A stretch of DNA of 34,384 bases from Candidatus Gastranaerophilales bacterium (GCA_944323615.1 CALUTG010000014.1:1-34384), one strand, 5' to 3'; positions 7,261 to 15,924 are shown, counted from the first letter of the stretch. Made by a program: numbers and translations. The notes: a model not told the origin generated them from the letters alone.

Positions 7261-8352
7261 ATGGAAATAGTAAATTTACTTGAATTTTTACATAATACAA
7301 AGGATTTTTGTGAAGTTGAGTATGCCGGATTTAATAATAATCTGGTAAATATTCTTGACCTGCTTGATGTTGATGAACAATTTACACAGAAGATTCCATT
7401 AGGAATTATTTATTATTCTCCATTAACACTTGATCAATATGCAATAATTGATGGCTTAAACAGGCTGGTTTCTTTGTCTCTGCTTTTGCATGCCGTATGC
7501 GAATGCTACAAGAAAACATCCGTAAGGAATGATAAAGCTATTAAAACCATTCGCTCCAAATACCTTTTAAACGGGAATAAGAGTAAGCTGAAGCTTTCTG
7601 CCAATAATCAGATTCTATATGATAAAATTATCAATGGAGAACGCCTTTCAGGTAAAGAAAAAGAATCAAAAATGTTCCAGCTGCTTCACAGATATTGGAC
7701 TCAAATAAAAGAAAATAAGCTGCAGGCGGCACATATTTTTAAAATGCTTCAGAAATTTTATGTTATAACGGCTTCTGTTGAACCGGAAATTCAAAGAAAT
7801 GTTTATTATTCTTTAAAGAAAGATTCTGCTGATTTAGATCAATTCGCTTTAATTTCGGATTACTTAAAAAATATTGGAATTTTAGATGAGTGGAATAATT
7901 TATGCAAAATATTTGGCAGCAGAGCTGATTTGCAGATGTTTTTTAAGGATTTTTTTGTTACAAAATTCAGTCTGGCGCATTTTAATGAAAATAAATTATA
8001 TGAGAATTTTGTTAATTATTTTGAAACAATGCTGCAATATGCGCCGGAAGATATTTTGATTGCTAAAATGATTCATTCTGCTTGCAATTATAGAGATTTA
8101 TTAAACGTAAATATTGACAGTGAAAATATAAGAAAAGCTTTAATTCAGGTAAAAATGCATAACGGAGAGGATACTTTTGCCTATTTACTGAATATTTATG
8201 AGGACTATCTTGATAATAATTTATCAGAATCAACTTTTGTTGAAATACTTTCTACAATTGACGAATATCTTAAAAAAAGGCTTAAAACCCCTAATAATGT
8301 TGGCTTTAATGAACTGATTCAGTATTTAAATGCTTTTATAACATGTAAATAA
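7261..8352 (+). CDS. Divergent DUF262 (GmrSD/ParB-like) domain protein lacking DUF1524
   Basis: 363 residues. The segment PLGIIYYSP ... AIIDGLNRLVSLSLLLHAV (46-79) aligns by eye with the DUF262 core, where IIDGQQRLTTLxLLL is standard; here D64, G65 and R68 persist but QQ is LN. The later NVYYSLKKDSADLDQFALISDYL matches the FxxxNxxGxxLxxxDLIxxxL region. The C-terminal TFAYLLNIYEDYLDNN ... IDEYLKKRL matches the helical part after DUF262. The DUF1524 HNH nuclease half found in GmrSD-type enzymes is missing. DUF262 proteins include type IV restriction enzymes and SspE. The altered motif suggests lost or changed nucleotide hydrolysis. No ribosome-binding site is visible; translation probably continues from the upstream gene (3-base gap). 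Confidence 0.65.
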   Translation: MEIVNLLEFLHNTKDFCEVEYAGFNNNLVNILDLLDVDEQFTQKIPLGIIYYSPLTLDQYAIIDGLNRLVSLSLLLHAVCECYKKTSVRNDKAIKTIRSKYLLNGNKSKLKLSANNQILYDKIINGERLSGKEKESKMFQLLHRYWTQIKENKLQAAHIFKMLQKFYVITASVEPEIQRNVYYSLKKDSADLDQFALISDYLKNIGILDEWNNLCKIFGSRADLQMFFKDFFVTKFSLAHFNENKLYENFVNYFETMLQYAPEDILIAKMIHSACNYRDLLNVNIDSENIRKALIQVKMHNGEDTFAYLLNIYEDYLDNNLSESTFVEILSTIDEYLKKRLKTPNNVGFNELIQYLNAFITCK

Positions 8353-8394
8353 TTTTTTAATTGGAAAATATATTAAATTTATTTTTTATGGTCT

Positions 8395-8403
8395 TGGTAT
8401 ACT
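8395..8403 (+). promoter_or_regulatory. Candidate extended -10 promoter for the 88-residue gene
   Basis: TG at 8395-8396, one base, then TATACT at 8398-8403. There is no recognisable -35, as is common with extended -10 promoters. Transcription would start near 8410 and include the AGGAGG at 8446-8451. Confidence 0.5.
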
Positions 8404-8456
8404 ATTATTATAAGGAATTAAGAATAGATAGTAAAACCATAACACAGGAGGCTATT

Positions 8457-8723
8457 ATGGAGAAAGACCATAGGAAAGTTTTGTCATGTTTTCAAACAAC
8501 GTTTGATGAATTATTTTTGCTGGAAAGTATCATTAAATTAACAAAAGAAGCATGCTTGGATCGGGAAGTCAGCTCACAATACTATAACCTTCCGGAAGAA
8601 AAGAAAAAGCATCTAAGCGAAGAAAGAAATAATTATATTAATATGCTTTCAATTGCGCTTGACAGAGTAAAGAATCTCAAAGATATAAATACTATTATAG
8701 AGGAAGAGATTGCATATTTATAA
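8457..8723 (+). CDS. Uncharacterised 88-residue helical protein
   Basis: Start ATG 8457 is fixed by a perfect AGGAGG five bases upstream. A longer reading from TTG 8361 is unlikely because it would run through the promoter. The protein is charged and helical throughout, with two likely helices (about 5-35 and 43-85), and has no membrane segment. It ends in EEEIAYL. I do not recognise it. It has its own promoter but lies 104 bases after the DUF262-like gene in the same direction. It overlaps the convergent transporter gene by 6 bases at its 3' end. A small adaptor or antidote-like role is possible but unsupported. Confidence 0.7.
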   Translation: MEKDHRKVLSCFQTTFDELFLLESIIKLTKEACLDREVSSQYYNLPEEKKKHLSEERNNYINMLSIALDRVKNLKDINTIIEEEIAYL

Positions 8724-9986
8724 TAAAACACCGACAATTGCAGCAGAGAGATAGCAGCTCAAAGTTCCGCAAATCAGAGCTCTGAGTCCTAACCGTGCAA
8801 GATTTTTTCTTTGGTTAGGTGCAAGTTCACCTATACCGCCAATTTGAATTGCAATTGAACCGAAGTTACCAAAGCTGCATAATGCAAAACTTGCTATCAT
8901 AAAACTCTTAGGATCAAGGGTACTTGATATATGTGACAACTGAACATATGCAACCATTTCATTAAGAACAAGTTTTGTTCCCATAAGTGCGCCAACCGTG
9001 GATGCATCATGTAAAGGTACGCCTAAAACTACAGCAAATATAGCAAAAATCTTTCCAAGAATAAATTTTAGTGATAAATGCGGTAAAAATCCGAAGTGTG
9101 AAAATCCCGGAATGTAGTTATAGAAAAATATTCCAGACAGTTTTAAAATCCAGTCGATGAAGGCAACAAGAGCTACAAGTGCTAAAATCATGGCTGTAAC
9201 ATTAATTGCAACTTTCATCCCTTCGGAAGCGCCGTTTGAGATTGCTTCAAATACATTGGTAAATGTTTTTCTTTTCGATATTCTTATATTATCTCTTGTC
9301 TCCGGTTCGCCGGTTTCAGGATAAACAATTTTAGTTAAAATAAGCGCACCCGGAGCTGCCATAACGGAAGATGCAAGCAAATAGGTTGCAGGAATACCCA
9401 TTCCGATATAAATAGGCATTATTGCACCGGAAATACATGCCATACTTCCCGCCATTGATGCCAGCAGTTCAGAGCGGGTAAGTTTTTCTAAATAAGGTTT
9501 AATCATGATTTGAGCTACAATTTGACCTACAAATGCGCTTGCAACATTAGAAAGAGCCTCTGCCCCCGATACGTGCATAAATTTATTCATTGCTTTACCA
9601 AGAACTGCAACTATGCGCTGCATAATACCGTAATAGTAAAGTATATTAACAAGCACCATCATAAATATACTTGAGCATATAAGCTGAATTGTAAAAATAC
9701 TGCTGTTTTTTCCAAAAAGCTCCGCCAGTCTTCCGTTATTAATCAGAGGTCCAAATACAAAACTTCCTCCTTCATAGGCAAATTCAAGAATCTTTCTTAT
9801 GAATTCACCTATAAACATAAACATTTTCTGTCCCACAGGTACTTTAAAAATAAAGAAAGCTAATAATATCTGTAGTAAAAATCCCATCCCTATAGTTTTA
9901 TAGTTGATGGCTTTTTTGTTATTTGACATTGCATACGCTATACCAAAAATTACTGCTATACCTATTAAACCAATAAATCTTTCCAT
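8718..9986 (-). CDS. Concentrative nucleoside transporter (CNT/NupC family) with atypical base-binding motif
   Basis: 422 residues, polytopic. CNT hallmarks are present: a Nucleos_tra2_N-like start, the gate-like repeat around residues 140-170, KIVYPETGEPE (219-229), LNEMVAY (341-347; standard NEFVAY), and ALCSFGNFGSI (369-379; standard ALCGFANFxSI). The ribose-binding residues N342/E343, N374 and S377 are kept. The first half-site, usually GQTEAPL and contacting the base, reads GQIVAQI (154-160). The family couples nucleoside uptake to H+ or Na+. The start has a GGAG site. It lies 40 bases after gcvPA on the same strand with no terminator between, so it is possibly cotranscribed with the glycine cleavage genes. 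Confidence 0.9.
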   Translation of the reverse strand: MERFIGLIGIAVIFGIAYAMSNNKKAINYKTIGMGFLLQILLAFFIFKVPVGQKMFMFIGEFIRKILEFAYEGGSFVFGPLINNGRLAELFGKNSSIFTIQLICSSIFMMVLVNILYYYGIMQRIVAVLGKAMNKFMHVSGAEALSNVASAFVGQIVAQIMIKPYLEKLTRSELLASMAGSMACISGAIMPIYIGMGIPATYLLASSVMAAPGALILTKIVYPETGEPETRDNIRISKRKTFTNVFEAISNGASEGMKVAINVTAMILALVALVAFIDWILKLSGIFFYNYIPGFSHFGFLPHLSLKFILGKIFAIFAVVLGVPLHDASTVGALMGTKLVLNEMVAYVQLSHISSTLDPKSFMIASFALCSFGNFGSIAIQIGGIGELAPNQRKNLARLGLRALICGTLSCYLSAAIVGVLL

Positions 9987-10026
9987 TTAAGCTCCTTTAT
10001 TTTGTGTTTAATAATTATATCAGAAA

Positions 10027-11265
10027 CTAAAGCGTATTTATATAATCATTAATCTCTTCTTCTGTATTCATTTCTGTTGCGCATACTAAAACTCTGTTTT
10101 TATCGAGTTTTATACCGCCTAGTATGTTATTTTCTTTTAATTTTGCTAAAAATTCATCAGCGTCATTAACCTTAATTACAAACTCATTAAAGAAGGTCTT
10201 ATTTAGAGTCGGAATTCCTTTTTTAGCAAGTTCTTGAGATAATTTATGGGCATTTTGTGCACAAAGCATACCTGTCTGTTTGAAGCCCTTTTCTCCTACA
10301 AGACTTAAGTATAATGTAGCAGAAAGCGCAATAAGAGACTGATTAGAGCATATATTGCTTGTAGCTTTTTCTCTTTTAATATGCTGTTCTCTGGTTTGGA
10401 TTGTAAGTGTATATGCGGTATTTCCATCAGCATCTACAGTTCTTCCTACCAGTCTGCCAGGCATTTGTCTCATATAAGCTTCTTTGCAAGCCATATATCC
10501 CGCATGTGGTCCTCCAAATTCCATGGATATTCCAAGCGGCTGAATATCGCCTACTACAATATCAGCCTCAGAAGGAGGTTTTAAGATCGATAAAGCGGAT
10601 AAATCCGCACATACAATAAGAATTGTATCCAGCTTTGTAATTTCTCTAATTTCACCGTAATAATCAGGGTTTTGGATTAAAACACAACAATAATCTTCAC
10701 ATTTTTCAGGAAGTTCATCAAACCATTCTATTTCAATGTTTTGTGCCCAGCAGTATGTTTTTACAACTTCTTTGTATTCTGGATTAAGCTTGTTAGATAT
10801 AAGCGCAGTGTTTTTCTTCCCTCTTGCAATTCGGTGCGCCATAAGAACGGCTTCAGCACAAGCAGAACCGGCATCATACATTGAAGCATTGGCAATATCC
10901 ATTCCTGTTAATCTGGAAATCATTGTCTGATATTCATAAATTACCTGCAATGTTCCCTGTGAGACTTCCGGTTGATAAGGCGTATAAGCAGTCAAGAACT
11001 CAAACCTTTGTGCTACATAGTTAACACAGGCCGGTATAAATTTGTTATAAACACCTCCGCCGATAAAACAGGCATACTCCGTTTTATTCTTTCTTGCGAG
11101 TGATTTAACCTGCCTTTGAGTTTCCATTTCACTTAAAGGATTACCTATATTAAAATCTTTAAATTTAACAGGTATCTGCTTAAATAAACCGTCAATGTCA
11201 GTGCAGGAAATTTGATTTAACATTTCCTTTCTTACATCATCAGTATGTGCTATAAAATTTTTCAT
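10027..11265 (-). CDS. gcvPA: Glycine decarboxylase P-protein subunit 1
   Basis: 412 residues covering the N-terminal half of the glycine cleavage P protein, in the split (PA/PB) form. Family blocks visible are FIGGGVYNKFIPACVNYV, FLTAYTPYQPEVSQGTLQ, the MYDAGSACAEA region, GDIQPLGISMEFGGPHAGYMA, and TREQHIKREKATSNICSNQ. The PLP-binding lysine belongs to the PB subunit, so this chain alone is not catalytic. Its ATG overlaps the gcvH stop by one base (TAATG). gcvPB is not next to it: the following gene is a nucleoside transporter. PB must be encoded elsewhere for the pathway to work. Slightly shorter than typical PA (about 440-450). Confidence 0.96.
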   Translation of the reverse strand: MKNFIAHTDDVRKEMLNQISCTDIDGLFKQIPVKFKDFNIGNPLSEMETQRQVKSLARKNKTEYACFIGGGVYNKFIPACVNYVAQRFEFLTAYTPYQPEVSQGTLQVIYEYQTMISRLTGMDIANASMYDAGSACAEAVLMAHRIARGKKNTALISNKLNPEYKEVVKTYCWAQNIEIEWFDELPEKCEDYCCVLIQNPDYYGEIREITKLDTILIVCADLSALSILKPPSEADIVVGDIQPLGISMEFGGPHAGYMACKEAYMRQMPGRLVGRTVDADGNTAYTLTIQTREQHIKREKATSNICSNQSLIALSATLYLSLVGEKGFKQTGMLCAQNAHKLSQELAKKGIPTLNKTFFNEFVIKVNDADEFLAKLKENNILGGIKLDKNRVLVCATEMNTEEEINDYINTL

Positions 11266-11639
11266 TATTCCATTTCTTCTTTATAATCTGAGTAGTCCAA
11301 TAAATCCGCAAATTCAACTTGATCCGCAGATGATTCAATCTTAACAAGCCATTTTTCTTCAAAAGACTCATCATTCAAGAGTTCAGGACTGTTAACAAGC
11401 TGCTCATTAATTTCAACAACTTTACCTGAAATCGGCATATAAATTTCAGAAGCTGCTTTTACAGATTCTATAGTCGCAAAAACTTCATCCTTAGCGAATT
11501 CTGAATCAACTTCCGGCAGTTCTATAAATACAATATCACCCAATTGTTCAATGGCATAATCAGTTATGCCGACTTCGTACTGCTTTCCTTGTTCAAGTAC
11601 GTATTCATGCGTTTTTGTGCATAATGCGTTTTCATTCAT
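11265..11639 (-). CDS. gcvH: Glycine cleavage system H protein (lipoyl carrier)
   Basis: 124 residues, the usual length. H protein carries the aminomethyl group between the P and T proteins on a lipoyl arm. The lipoylated lysine is K61 in ESVKAASEIYMP. Other conserved features are THEY near the N-terminus, GITDYAIEQLGDIVFIELP, and the C-terminal EEKWLVKI. It sits 14 bases after gcvT and shares a base with gcvPA, which fits a single transcript. No anomalies seen. Confidence 0.97.
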   Translation of the reverse strand: MNENALCTKTHEYVLEQGKQYEVGITDYAIEQLGDIVFIELPEVDSEFAKDEVFATIESVKAASEIYMPISGKVVEINEQLVNSPELLNDESFEEKWLVKIESSADQVEFADLLDYSDYKEEME

Positions 11640-11653
11640 CTGGCATTCTCCTG

Positions 11654-12757
11654 TTATTTATTTTCTTTATTACGTTTTTCTACAAAAGGTTTTTTCACAA
11701 TTTCGGCATTGTGTAATTTATCTCTTATCAATATTTGAATTGTAGAGCCTACAGCCAAATTGTCAAGAGGTTTTATATAAGCAAGGGCAATATTATCTCC
11801 TCTTATGGGAGAAATTCCTCCGCTTGTTACAATTCCGATCTTTTCATTATTGTAATATACGTCATAACCATGACGAGCAATGTTACGGTCGAGCATTTTT
11901 AAACCGATAAGTTTTTTTCTGCCGCCATTTTTTAGTTGTTCTTCAATTACTTGTTTTCCGTTATAATCATCAATTTTATTTTTAGGAACTGACCAGGAGA
12001 GCCCGGCCTCTATAGGTGTCGTATCTTCATCCAGATCATTACCATATAGATGAAGGGCTGCTTCAAGACGTAAAGTATCTCTTGCTCCGAGTCCTATAGG
12101 CTTAATACCATATTCCTGACCGGATTCCATTAGTTTATCCCACAAATACTCGGAAAATTCATTTCTGACAAGAATTTCAACTCCGTCCTCCCCTGTGTAG
12201 CCTGTTCTTGAAATCCAAACATTGATATTAAATAATTCCCCTCTTTTTATGTGGAAAAACTCAGGCAGCTCCTGAACTCCGAGAGACTGCATTAAAGCTT
12301 TTGTTTTTGGACCCTGTACCGCGAGAAGTGAATAGTTATGGGATTCATTAACTATTGATACTTCAAATCCCGCTTTATTTCTGACCATCCAGTTTAAGTC
12401 CTCGTCAATCCTTGAAGCGTTTGCAATAATTAAATATTTCTTTTCCTCTAATTTATAAATAATAAGGTCATCTATAATGCCTCCATTTTTATTTGTTAAT
12501 TGGCAGTAAACAGCCTTTTTATCAATTAATTTAGAAATATCCTGGGGAACAATCTTATTTAAAAAAGGCAGAGAGTCTTCTCCGGAGACAATTATTTCGC
12601 CCATATGGGAAACATCAAAAATTCCTACGGCATTTCTTACAGTCTTATGTTCTTCAATAATTGATGAATATTGCACAGGCATATGCCAGCCAGCAAAATC
12701 AACCATCTTAGCGCCCAGTTTAACATGTGTATCATGCAAAAAAGTTTGTTTTGTCAT
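11654..12757 (-). CDS. gcvT: Aminomethyltransferase (glycine cleavage T protein)
   Basis: 367 residues. GcvT transfers the methylene group from aminomethyl-lipoyl H protein to tetrahydrofolate and releases ammonia. Recognisable blocks are FAGWHMPVQY, FDVSHMGEI, NGGIIDDLIIY (with the catalytic aspartate region), LLAVQGPK, SRTGYTGEDGVEI, GLGARDTLRLEA and the C-terminal barrel SGGISP. The start ATG at 12757 follows GAGGAG. It is the first gene of gcvT-gcvH-gcvPA. Its product methylene-THF is the substrate of the FolD encoded at 984-1802. The leader is short, leaving no room for a glycine riboswitch. Confidence 0.97.
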   Translation of the reverse strand: MTKQTFLHDTHVKLGAKMVDFAGWHMPVQYSSIIEEHKTVRNAVGIFDVSHMGEIIVSGEDSLPFLNKIVPQDISKLIDKKAVYCQLTNKNGGIIDDLIIYKLEEKKYLIIANASRIDEDLNWMVRNKAGFEVSIVNESHNYSLLAVQGPKTKALMQSLGVQELPEFFHIKRGELFNINVWISRTGYTGEDGVEILVRNEFSEYLWDKLMESGQEYGIKPIGLGARDTLRLEAALHLYGNDLDEDTTPIEAGLSWSVPKNKIDDYNGKQVIEEQLKNGGRKKLIGLKMLDRNIARHGYDVYYNNEKIGIVTSGGISPIRGDNIALAYIKPLDNLAVGSTIQILIRDKLHNAEIVKKPFVEKRNKENK

Positions 12758-12783
12758 CTCATCTCCTCAAGTACTCTCTTACA

Positions 12784-12812
12784 ATTTTCGTAATAATTAG
12801 CAGTGTTGTCAA
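12784..12812 (-). promoter_or_regulatory. Promoter of the gcvT-gcvH-gcvPA operon
   Basis: On the minus strand a perfect TTGACA (12812-12807), a 17-base spacer, and GAAAAT (12789-12784) are found. Transcription should start near 12777, giving a leader of about 20 bases with GAGGAG before gcvT. The -10 is only a 4/6 match, so activation or alternative -10 choice is possible. Confidence 0.6.
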
Positions 12813-12941
12813 GTGTATTAATATAAGTAAATATACCTGTTTTTGTAAATATTTGTAACAAAATACAACATTATATTAAAGTTTAAAAAATAAATGCCGA
12901 TAAATAAAGTAACTAATATTAATTTTAAGGAGACGAAATTT

Positions 12942-14789
12942 ATGGATTTTTCAGGGATTAATCAATTTGGGAGTTTAACTACACAAAACGGTTATAAACT
13001 TTCATTTAAGGATTTGGATGTTAATGGTGATGGAAAAATTACAGAATCAGAATACAAGTCTGTATTAGAAAAAACTGAAATAGACAGTGTTGAATTGTCA
13101 ACGACGAAAAATCCAGAAGAATTAAAGCTCACAGATGAGCAACTTTTAGATTACGAACTAGATGCACAAATTTATCAGGAGTTAAATGGTTTAAACGCTC
13201 AGATATCAAAAGATTTTATAGGGACAAATGCTATTTATTCAAGCGAAATAAAAGATGAATTAAAAAACTTTGCGGAGACTTTTAAAGCAGAATACACCGG
13301 TAATACTACAGAGTTAGTCACAGATTTTAAAGTAGCACTGTTAGAAAAGTATGAAGCATTAAAATCTGAAAAGTTAATTAATATTTCTGCAGAAATAAAA
13401 TCGGAAGTACTTGATGATATTCTTTCACATAGCCAATTTATGCTGGATATCACAGATTCATCTCTTACAGATGATATGCTTAAATCAATTACAAATAACC
13501 TTGGAAAAAAATTAGAGGCACTTGCCGATAAATTTATAAGTTCATATCAAGGGAATAATTTAAAAAATGATTTAACAAATTATCTTAATAATGCTCTTAC
13601 CCAGAGTGATTCGCAGAAAATGTCCGATGCGGTTAGCAATTATAAAAACAGTTATAACGAACTAGGTGTTTATATTGATTCAGGAGAACTCAATACACTT
13701 AAAGACGCTGTTAAAGAGTTTTTTAATGAAGCTCTTAATAAAGGCATGATATTGAGAATGAATGGTGTTAATGTTGCCAGTGAAGCAGCAATTGAAACAT
13801 TACTAAATAAATATACTGATGCAGAAAAGCTAAGTGCTGATATGGATACTTTAATCTCTTCATTATCAACTGATAATCTTTTGCAATCAGTTGTAAAAGA
13901 AGAAAAGTTAGAATATGAAACAAAAGTGGAATCAGCATTACAAAATTTAACAGGGGATGATGTTAAGATTGATACTTCAGAAGCAGGTATAAATTACAAT
14001 ATGGTTCCTGGCTATTATTCAAATTCTACAATGCATTCTGGTATTTGGGGGCGCAATAGTTTGGCAGATGCCAAGAGAATGGCGACAAGACTTCTTGATA
14101 GCTCTTTAAAAGAACAATTTAAGGCTCAACTTACAAATAATCTTGAGGCAAAAGGTATTCCTTTTGATAAAATAGAAACTATTTTTGAATCAGCATTCGC
14201 ACAGGCATCATCAAATGCAGTATCAGCATGTGTTACAAATACTACTTATTTGCTGCTGTTTTTACAAAGAGCATCATTTAATGTTCAGGATTTGGTTAAT
14301 ACTTTTTGTGCTCAATTTAACCAAATAATTTCAATGATGGTTAATGTGATGAATATCTCAAATACAGACATGGACCTACAGGACATTGACTATTCTCAGA
14401 CTATTAAAGATGAATATGGCAATACAAATTCATATCTGCAAGAAGCTCTTGATTCTGGTTCAACTATTACCTCTCCGGCATTAAACAGAAATGCTGATAA
14501 ATATGAAAATCTTGCAAAAGAAATGATTAATAAACTAAAATCAACCATGCTGGCTAAATCAATGGCTATGTGTGATGCCAATGGTATTGAATTTGACAAT
14601 GAGACTTTTAATACAGTATTTGATAATGCTCAAGCAGTTGCCATTGACTCTTCGACTTCTCAATCAGATATTTTCTTGGGTTTAATAAAAGAAATTTCAT
14701 TTAATCCACAAAACTGTTTAAACACCTTTACAACTGAATTTAAAGTATCTTATTCAAGCTGGGTTGAGTCACAAAAATATAATTTATAA
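12942..14789 (+). CDS. Large uncharacterised EF-hand protein
   Basis: 615 residues from ATG 12942, chosen because AAGGAG (12927-12932) lies nine bases upstream. An in-frame ATG at 12894 would add 16 residues but lacks such a site. A canonical calcium-binding EF-hand loop occupies residues 26-37 (DVNGDGKITESE). The rest is helical, Asn/Ser/Thr-rich and without recognised domains. Two related-looking segments recur: ...SLKEQFKAQLTNNLEAKGIPFDKIETIFESAF and ...KLKSTMLAKSMAMCDANGIEFDNETFNTVFDNA (about 395-430 and 530-570). There is no signal peptide. I do not recognise the family; lineage-restricted and possibly surface or secreted by a leaderless route. Confidence 0.8.
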   Translation: MDFSGINQFGSLTTQNGYKLSFKDLDVNGDGKITESEYKSVLEKTEIDSVELSTTKNPEELKLTDEQLLDYELDAQIYQELNGLNAQISKDFIGTNAIYSSEIKDELKNFAETFKAEYTGNTTELVTDFKVALLEKYEALKSEKLINISAEIKSEVLDDILSHSQFMLDITDSSLTDDMLKSITNNLGKKLEALADKFISSYQGNNLKNDLTNYLNNALTQSDSQKMSDAVSNYKNSYNELGVYIDSGELNTLKDAVKEFFNEALNKGMILRMNGVNVASEAAIETLLNKYTDAEKLSADMDTLISSLSTDNLLQSVVKEEKLEYETKVESALQNLTGDDVKIDTSEAGINYNMVPGYYSNSTMHSGIWGRNSLADAKRMATRLLDSSLKEQFKAQLTNNLEAKGIPFDKIETIFESAFAQASSNAVSACVTNTTYLLLFLQRASFNVQDLVNTFCAQFNQIISMMVNVMNISNTDMDLQDIDYSQTIKDEYGNTNSYLQEALDSGSTITSPALNRNADKYENLAKEMINKLKSTMLAKSMAMCDANGIEFDNETFNTVFDNAQAVAIDSSTSQSDIFLGLIKEISFNPQNCLNTFTTEFKVSYSSWVESQKYNL

Positions 14790-14794
14790 TGATC

Positions 14795-14826
14795 AAAAAA
14801 GGCTTCATAATTATGAAGTCTTTTTT
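14795..14826. terminator. Intrinsic terminator shared by convergent genes
   Basis: Arms 14795-14808 and 14813-14826 pair over 14 bases with one G-T wobble, around an AATT loop. The right arm ends in a T-run continuing past 14826, and the left arm starts with six A's, so it can work in both directions. It lies between the EF-hand gene and the DnaJ-like gene, overlapping the latter's last codons. Confidence 0.85.
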
Positions 14827-15848
14827 TGAATTTCTTTGTATAAGTCAATAATTTCTTTTGAATAATTCTTAGGAATTACTATTTTAATTTTTGCATTTAA
14901 ATCTCCGTATCCGCCTGAAGAAGGAAGACCTAAGTTTTTAAGTCTTAAGGATTGTCCGCTTGATACACCGGCCGGTATTTTTATATTAATTTTTCCGTGA
15001 AGGGTTTCTATTTCTTTATGACATCCAAGAACAGCTTCCGGAGGGGTAATATCTACTTCTTTGGTCAAGTTAGTTCCGTCTATTTCATATTCGGAATCTT
15101 TAAAGTGGACTACAAGATATAAATCCCCCTTGTTGCCGTAAGCATCAGTTTTACCTTCGCCTTTCAGGCGGACTTTCTTGCCTTCCTGTATATCTTTGGG
15201 AAGTTTAACTTTAACTGTTCTTGGAGTTGATAATATGCCTGTTCCTCCGCAATGAGAACAGTACCCTCCCCCGTTACAGTACCCGCATTTATCCATTTGG
15301 GTATATGTTACAGATATCGGTTTGCTGTCAAAAAGTTCTTTAGCTGTAACATTAAGAGTCTTAGTTACATCTAAATCCTCTGAAGATTTTTTAGCAGAAG
15401 TTGAGGAGCTTCTTGAGGAAGATCTAGGGCTTTGAGTAAAGTCAAAACCGCTGAACCCTCTTGTTGACCCAGCACCCATCATATCGCCAAACAATGACGC
15501 AAAGAAGTCAGAGAAACCTCCGGCATTACCTCCAAAGTCAAAGCTTTGAGCGCCGCCACCCTGATTGAAATTAAAGCTAAAGTTTTCAAATCCTGGAGGC
15601 GGTGTATAATCTGCTCCACCCTGCCAGTTAGAGCCTAAGCTGTCATAACGGTTTCTTTTCTGCTTATCAGAAAGTACTTCATAGGCTTCATTTATATCTT
15701 TAAACTTCTCTTCAGCTTCTTTTGTTTTATTTACATCCGGATGATATTTACGCGCGAGTTTTCTGTAAGCTGATTTAATTTCAGCTTCAGTAGCATCACG
15801 TTTTACACCTAATGTTTCATAATAGTCTTTGTATTTCATAATATTCAT
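14811..15848 (-). CDS. DnaJ-like co-chaperone with a single zinc-binding module
   Basis: 345 residues from ATG 15848. An alternative ATG at 15839 (342 residues) has AAGGA upstream, but the predicted promoter would exclude that site from the mRNA. The J domain (about 5-70) has the HPD motif at residues 36-38, which stimulates DnaK ATPase. A Gly/Phe-rich (77-137) and Ser-rich (138-155) linker follows. The zinc region has only two CxxC pairs (C188/C191 and C197/C200) instead of the four of DnaJ. Two C-terminal substrate-binding beta domains follow ([35 protein letters not shown]). It is intermediate between DnaJ and CbpA. No dnaK or grpE is nearby. Confidence 0.9.
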   Translation of the reverse strand: MNIMKYKDYYETLGVKRDATEAEIKSAYRKLARKYHPDVNKTKEAEEKFKDINEAYEVLSDKQKRNRYDSLGSNWQGGADYTPPPGFENFSFNFNQGGGAQSFDFGGNAGGFSDFFASLFGDMMGAGSTRGFSGFDFTQSPRSSSRSSSTSAKKSSEDLDVTKTLNVTAKELFDSKPISVTYTQMDKCGYCNGGGYCSHCGGTGILSTPRTVKVKLPKDIQEGKKVRLKGEGKTDAYGNKGDLYLVVHFKDSEYEIDGTNLTKEVDITPPEAVLGCHKEIETLHGKINIKIPAGVSSGQSLRLKNLGLPSSGGYGDLNAKIKIVIPKNYSKEIIDLYKEIQKKTS

Positions 15849-15854
15849 TCCTTT

Positions 15855-15883
15855 TATATAAATTTTAATATAAAAAATTACAA
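15855..15883 (-). promoter_or_regulatory. Promoter placing the DnaJ-like ATG at the transcript 5' end
   Basis: On the minus strand TTGTAA (15883-15878), a 17-base spacer, and TATATA (15860-15855) lie six bases before ATG 15848. If used, the mRNA is leaderless and the AAGGA at 15854-15850 is upstream of its 5' end. No CIRCE-like heat-shock operator was seen. Confidence 0.5.
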
Positions 15884-15924
15884 ATCTTAATAAAGTTAAT
15901 TTTTTTTTAATTATGATTTGTCTG

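Noticed and set aside
12758-12893. Glycine riboswitch upstream of gcvT
   Set aside because: Only 136 bases separate the divergent genes, and a TTGACA promoter leaves a leader of about 20 bases, far too short for the aptamer.
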